DNA of 64,000 bases, taken from assembly GCA_028554755.1 (NCBI GenBank), contig JAPTOF010000007.1, positions 15,175,001 through 15,239,000 on the forward strand, read 5' to 3'. Positions 59,472-64,000 of this stretch are shown here, piece by piece (positions within the stretch are counted from its first letter, which is position 1; each line of letters opens with the position of its first letter). Source of the DNA: Cordia subcordata. Lineage: Eukaryota > Streptophyta > Magnoliopsida > Boraginales > Cordiaceae. A program made the position numbers and the translations under genes. A model generated the notes under the pieces. It did not search any database, had not been told where the DNA came from, and saw only the letters and a list, made by a program, of their open reading frames with translations.

Positions 59472-62400
59472 AACATAGGCACGACAGTATTAGACAGAAA
59501 GCTTGAACAAACTTTCAAGGGCTTGGAATATTGAAGTGTTAAGACTTATAATCTCTAATATAAACCCTTTTTTTATTAAGGACTTTAAGTGCAAAGAATA
59601 TTGATGTACATCACTTATTGCCACATTATAAGTTTTGGAGCGTGTTGGACAAAGTCAAAACCCAAAAACCAGAAAAAGAAGATAAGGAAATTGAAAGTAG
59701 TGGCAGCATTGTGTGATTGGTTGGTTATGCTGTAACTTAGGGCACTAAGCTGATATTTGATTTCTTTGAGATTCATGTTAATTGTCAATGATCTAGTCGA
59801 TTGATAACGATTTTCTTTGAGAAGATTCTCATGAATGCTTGGCCATCTTTTCACATTATGAAGCCATCATCAAGAAAGAAAATATCGACATTGGAATCAT
59901 GAATTTCGACAAGTATTGTTGATCTTAAATTGGAAACTTTTATCTAGTCAAGAACGGTGGATTACAATAAATCTTTCATATCATTATGAGAAAAGAAATA
60001 ATAGGAGAAGATTCTCATCTGTAATGCTTGGCCATCTTTTTTCACCATGAAGCCATTATCAAGAAAGAAAATATTGGCATTGCAATCATGAATTATGACA
60101 AGTATTGTTGATCTTAAATTGGAAACAGGTATCTAGTCAAAAACTGTGGATCTCAGTAAGAAGCATCAAGAAAAAATATATATATATTTTCAAGCCATCA
60201 AGCGTGGACAAAATTGTTGAGGATATATTCCCATTATTGGTTCACTCCACTGCAAGTGGGTAGTTCTATCATTTTCCAAATTGCATTTCCACTAGCGATT
60301 ATTTTATCTCCGCATGCTATACATGGCTTTGACTCAAATTAAGTCGAAAAAATTTAAGAAAAAACTGAAGAGGAAATAAAGTGCAAGAAAAATAACAACG
60401 AAATTTCATCCCTGAATGGTATTAAATTTCATCCCTGAATGGTATTCAGGTATATATGCTTGCCATAGAAATCAGAATTTGTTATCAAAGTTGAAACTTT
60501 TCTTTCCATCCCAAAAAAAAAAAAAAAAGGGAAAAATAATTCTCGAGGTGAACCCAAAACAAATACAGTAACATGATACCAATTGAATTTGTTAACAAAC
60601 AACTTGTTTGCATGGGAAGGAAATGAGGAATGGCAGAGCGAATCATTTCCCTTGTTCATTTAGGAATATTTAATAACAGAGAGTATAAGGAGCTATTCTC
60701 ATAACTTCGCTTGTTTGGGTAATGTTTTGGGATGCACATTCGCCCCTTAGGAAACCACGAGTTAGTTCAGAAAGGTTATATGCAACAAGTTGTCTTAAAT
60801 CTGTTCTGTGTGAATTTATATTTAATTTAAGATAGTTTAGTTTCACCATTATTATCATCACAGATTTAAACATTTCTTAATCATTGATTAAATTCAATGA
60901 ATCAGCAAGCCCGCAATTGGGCATGGGTCACTATAGCTGGTGCAAGGCTCTTGACAAATTTCATGCCGCCTTGGGTCCTAGAGTTGTGTGCTTAGGAGGT
61001 GTCTATAAAACCTCATCCTGCATCAATTCTATCTGAAATTTGTGTCTCATTCATAACGATTTCAGTCTGACTATTACTGTCATCGCACTCCTAATAATAT
61101 TAACTTTCTAAACTGGCACGCAAGGCAATTTGAATCCATGCAGCTACCAATTATTTTAATGCAGTAAATGTAAAATCATTCTAGTTCAACTACTGGTTCG
61201 TCACTACAAGCGAGTCTAGCCAATCCAATAATAAATGACACTCAAATCTCATACGGAACCGATGTGATTAATTATAGACTCTCCTTAAAGAAGCAATGTG
61301 GACATCGCGTCAAATAGAATAGAACCACAATTCAAGACCTTGAGGTAGCGTAAAATCTGCCCATATATAACCTGCTCTATACCATATGTCAAGAGCCATA
61401 CTAGTAGTTAGGTCTTAGTCATTACACTAAACCAAACCTAACTCTATTTCACTAGATGGAATTGGATATAGTATTTGGAAGTAGCCAAAATTTTGTAACT
61501 TTTAATTAGTTCACGGGATCGAAAAGAAGAATTAATCACCTCATAGAGGGGTACGACGGAACCGATATATAGGGCCGGGGGCTCAGGGGATCGATGGGGA
61601 ACCCAGTCGATCCAAGTTTAAAATATAATATATTAGTCTATGTAACATTTTTGAAATTTTTACCAAAGACTTAGTGATCAAGTGATATGTCTCTCACCTT
61701 TAATATGAGTGGTCTAGGGATCAAAAACTATAGTTGCATGTAATTAGCATTTGGCCTCCTTTGAAGAGAAAAATAATTTTTGAAATTTTTTCATGACCCC
61801 CTTAAATATTTTTTCTCCTTTTCTTTTGTTTGAAGTTCTTTAGAATGATTTTTTAGTATACATTTTTTCTATGTAGATGATATTTTAGGCGCCAGATTTT
61901 TATAACAAATAAGTAATTTTAGCATATAAATTTTATTAATGCTTAATTTATTTATTTTGCTAGTTAAGTGTTTAGAGTTTTTCTCTTGCAAGATATATTT
62001 TAAAAAGTTCATAAATTTTGGGGAGCTTTTTTGTAGAAATTTTATTTAGGGAGTTTCTTCATATGTAATTCATATTTATTTGGCTAGATAATTTCATAAA
62101 AAGAGAGAAGAACATACTTAACTTTATTGATTGAATTCAAAGCTTTTTTTTATATATATATTGTTATATTATTTTGTTAAATAATATTTTTTTACGCTTG
62201 TTTATATTTAAAATAACAAAAAGATTTGTTATTTTATTTAGCATTATTTCAAAGATAGTTTCATTCAAATAGGTAAATAACTCTCGATCCACTCAATAAT
62301 AAATTTCTGATTCGTCATGCATGAATGTGGCATGTGGAGTTGTCACTTTCCAAGAAAAAAATAATAAAATTTTAACTAATTAATTGCCGCGGGAAGGGAA

Positions 62401-63087
62401 AAAAAAGATAAAAAAAAAAAAGTCGATCTAGGAAGAGGATATCAAAAGTAATTAATTGCCCTGAAAAAAAAAAAAAGATAAAGAAAAGTCTATCCTGGAA
62501 GAAAAAATCAAAAGTGACTCCAAAATGAATACAATGTATGAGTTGACTCCTTCAAAATCCATTCCTAAAAGTTGAAGAGACAGATAATAAAGAAAGGGAT
62601 AGTTACCAACAAGTTAGTAATTGAGGTGGTAGCGGCCTCGATCCTATAAAGAAGAAAACACAAGTTTGAATCTCAGAAAACAAACTTGTTAAGAGAATTT
62701 TTCCTTTACTGCTTCTAGCCCAATAAGGATTAGTCCAAATCTAATGAGGCTTACAGATACCCTAACTCAAAGCAAAAGAAAAAGGAAAAAAAAAAAGAAA
62801 GGGATAGTTACAAGGACTTGATAAGGTGCAAATGTGTTAACACAACTTAGCTTTATATATACATATATACACACTATAAGATTTCAGGCCAGTAATTACG
62901 TATTTTTTTGTTATACTTGTAGTAAGCGTAGAAGATTAAAATGATAATTTTTATTTTAATTAAGGTTTTCAATGTAACAAATATTTTGTTATATTAGAAA
63001 ACCATACCAATAATATTAGAATTTTTATATTTAAGATAGTAAAAAGTTTGCAAGGGAGTGCTTTTTTTCTAGGTGCTTAGAGCCTTA
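59472..63087. other. Upstream DNA of the 59-kb remnant
   Basis: Parallel to 28089-31570. It begins with the receptor leader-like sequence and includes a diverged TRIM-like remnant at about 60790-61090, an A-run near 60513, and AT-rich DNA to 63087. A small internal duplication (AAATTTCATCCCTGAATGGT) occurs at about 60401-60442. No gene. Confidence 0.5.
60790..61090 (+). mobile_element. Diverged TRIM-like remnant, second copy
   Basis: Copy of 29370-29690 with the same order: LTR-end-like GGGTCACTATA, CATGCCGCCTTGGGTCCTAG, a purine tract and CTATAAAACCTCATCCTGC. Neither copy has a clear target duplication. Confidence 0.45.
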
Positions 63088-63205
63088 GAGCCTGTTTGGC
63101 TAAGCTTATTCGGGGCTTATAAGCTGTAAATAGTAAAAAGTATGTGAAGGAATACTTTTTCATATGTGCTTATAAGCAGCAAAACAAATAGAGCCAAACA
63201 GGCTC
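63088..63205. mobile_element. Tourist-like MITE, family 2 (118 bp)
   Basis: Perfect 14-bp terminal inverted repeats (GAGCCTGTTTGGCT), an inner GCTTATAAGC-type palindrome, and a TTA duplication at 63085-63087 and 63206-63208. This is the complete version of the truncated element at 31571. No coding capacity. Confidence 0.88.
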
Positions 63206-64000
63206 TTATACTGATACTAATGCCCATGTTGGGTTCTAATCTATTTTTTATTATCGATATAACGTCTATACACACACACTCGCATCCTCAATGCACGTCT
63301 GACATAACACACATTGCGGATCCGCATTCGTATCCCACCCAGTAAGCCATTTGTTTATTGTAACCTATTTGTTTGAAATGGTTGGTCATCTTGCAAGATT
63401 AGAGTAAATACATCACCAAGAAGTAAAAAGTTTCTTAGTTACATTTCTTGTGGATGTGTTAGCATAACAGTAGATGTAATAATTTCATGAATCAAATATG
63501 CAATTAAAAGCGCTTATGAATCACCTTAATAGTTGGGGGACTAAAATGTCCCTCCAAAAATACACATAAGTCAGAATTAAGGGGGCATTTTGATCATGGA
63601 ATGTCCCTAATGGATGTTATTTCTATTGCTAGATAATGTGACGTGAACTTAATCCTTTTCCCCCATCTCTCATCCCTCCCCCCCCGCCCCCGCCCTCCCC
63701 CCCCCCCCCAACAAAACTCTTGCACCCCGACACACGCACACAAGTAGGAAAATCGTGGTGTTCAATTGAGAGATTTTGATTTTTGTATTTAAACTGCAAT
63801 AATTAAGGATGCTATTTTTGAATGATTAAGAGTTTTGACATATTGCATTCATGAGCCACTCTTTTATCAACCTCCAAAAAATTCAAATTAGGTGTGAAGC
63901 TCTTAGTTTCACACACTTTATTGTTGACCTTCGGCTATTAAACCTTTCAATATTGACCTTCAACTTTAATAATTTTTGTTTCTGCAAAGCGCCAAAAAAG
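63206..64000. other. Window-end intergenic DNA
   Basis: I see no gene. It starts with the CCCATGTTGGGTTCTAATC sequence that is the target of Mutator-like copies 2 and 3 elsewhere, here uninterrupted. A C-rich run lies at about 63676-63710. Confidence 0.5.

Larger units (their letters stand above)
50990..64000. repeat. Segmental duplication unit 3 (partial)
   Basis: Third copy, cut by the window end. It holds the intact gene 52334-55647, upstream DNA 55753-58500 that matches unit 1, and then a receptor-kinase remnant at 58643-59471 whose upstream DNA (59480-63080) matches 28100-31570 of unit 2. It therefore joins a unit 1-like gene and a unit 2-like gene side by side, suggesting that the ancestral block held at least two receptor genes. 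Confidence 0.75.

Overview
The window is plant nuclear DNA, almost certainly from a eudicot. It is AT-rich, its genes have introns, and it carries a cluster of leucine-rich-repeat receptor kinases of the non-RD LRR-XII type (the FLS2/EFR/Xa21 group) embedded in plant transposons. I cannot name the species.

Layout: three related segmental-duplication units start with the same sequence at 1, 23470 and 50990. Each begins with downstream DNA and a minus-strand receptor-kinase gene, followed by long shared upstream DNA. Unit 1 has an intact gene (4593 to 1270, 1051 aa). Unit 2 has a broken gene (28088 to 24808: three frameshifts, a damaged glycine loop and APE motif). Unit 3 has an intact gene (55647 to 52334, 1048 aa). 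Four 5'-end remnants of further copies lie at 8141-8214, 11319-11371, 31638-31905 and 58643-59471. The intact proteins have a signal peptide, about 22 extracellular LRRs, one membrane helix and a cytoplasmic kinase with HGD in place of HRD. They are probably cell-surface immune receptors, and the exposed residues of their N-terminal LRRs differ most between paralogs.

Because the units are paralogous, one unit often supplies the empty site for an insertion in another. This delimits: three copies of a 1.4-1.6 kb non-autonomous Mutator-like element (9-bp target duplications); a 337-bp palindromic Mutator-type MITE (9-bp TSD); two copies of one Tourist-like MITE and one of a second family; a TRIM-type short-LTR family (5-bp TSD); a solo LTR (5-bp TSD GCTTC); nested Helitron-like elements, one with an RPA-like exon; and a probable plastid-DNA insertion.

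The largest insertion is a 10.5-kb Ty1/copia element of Sirevirus type (39143-49605). It has two LTRs of about 1.67 kb, an initiator-tRNA-Met primer site, gag, pol (protease, integrase, reverse transcriptase, RNase H), an extra env-position ORF and several polypurine tracts before the 3' LTR. It is decayed by stops and frameshifts. An ACCGGT-rich array like that of its LTRs recurs between pol and the third ORF.

The remaining DNA is intergenic duplicated sequence with microsatellites. I recognised no rRNA, tRNA or CRISPR array.
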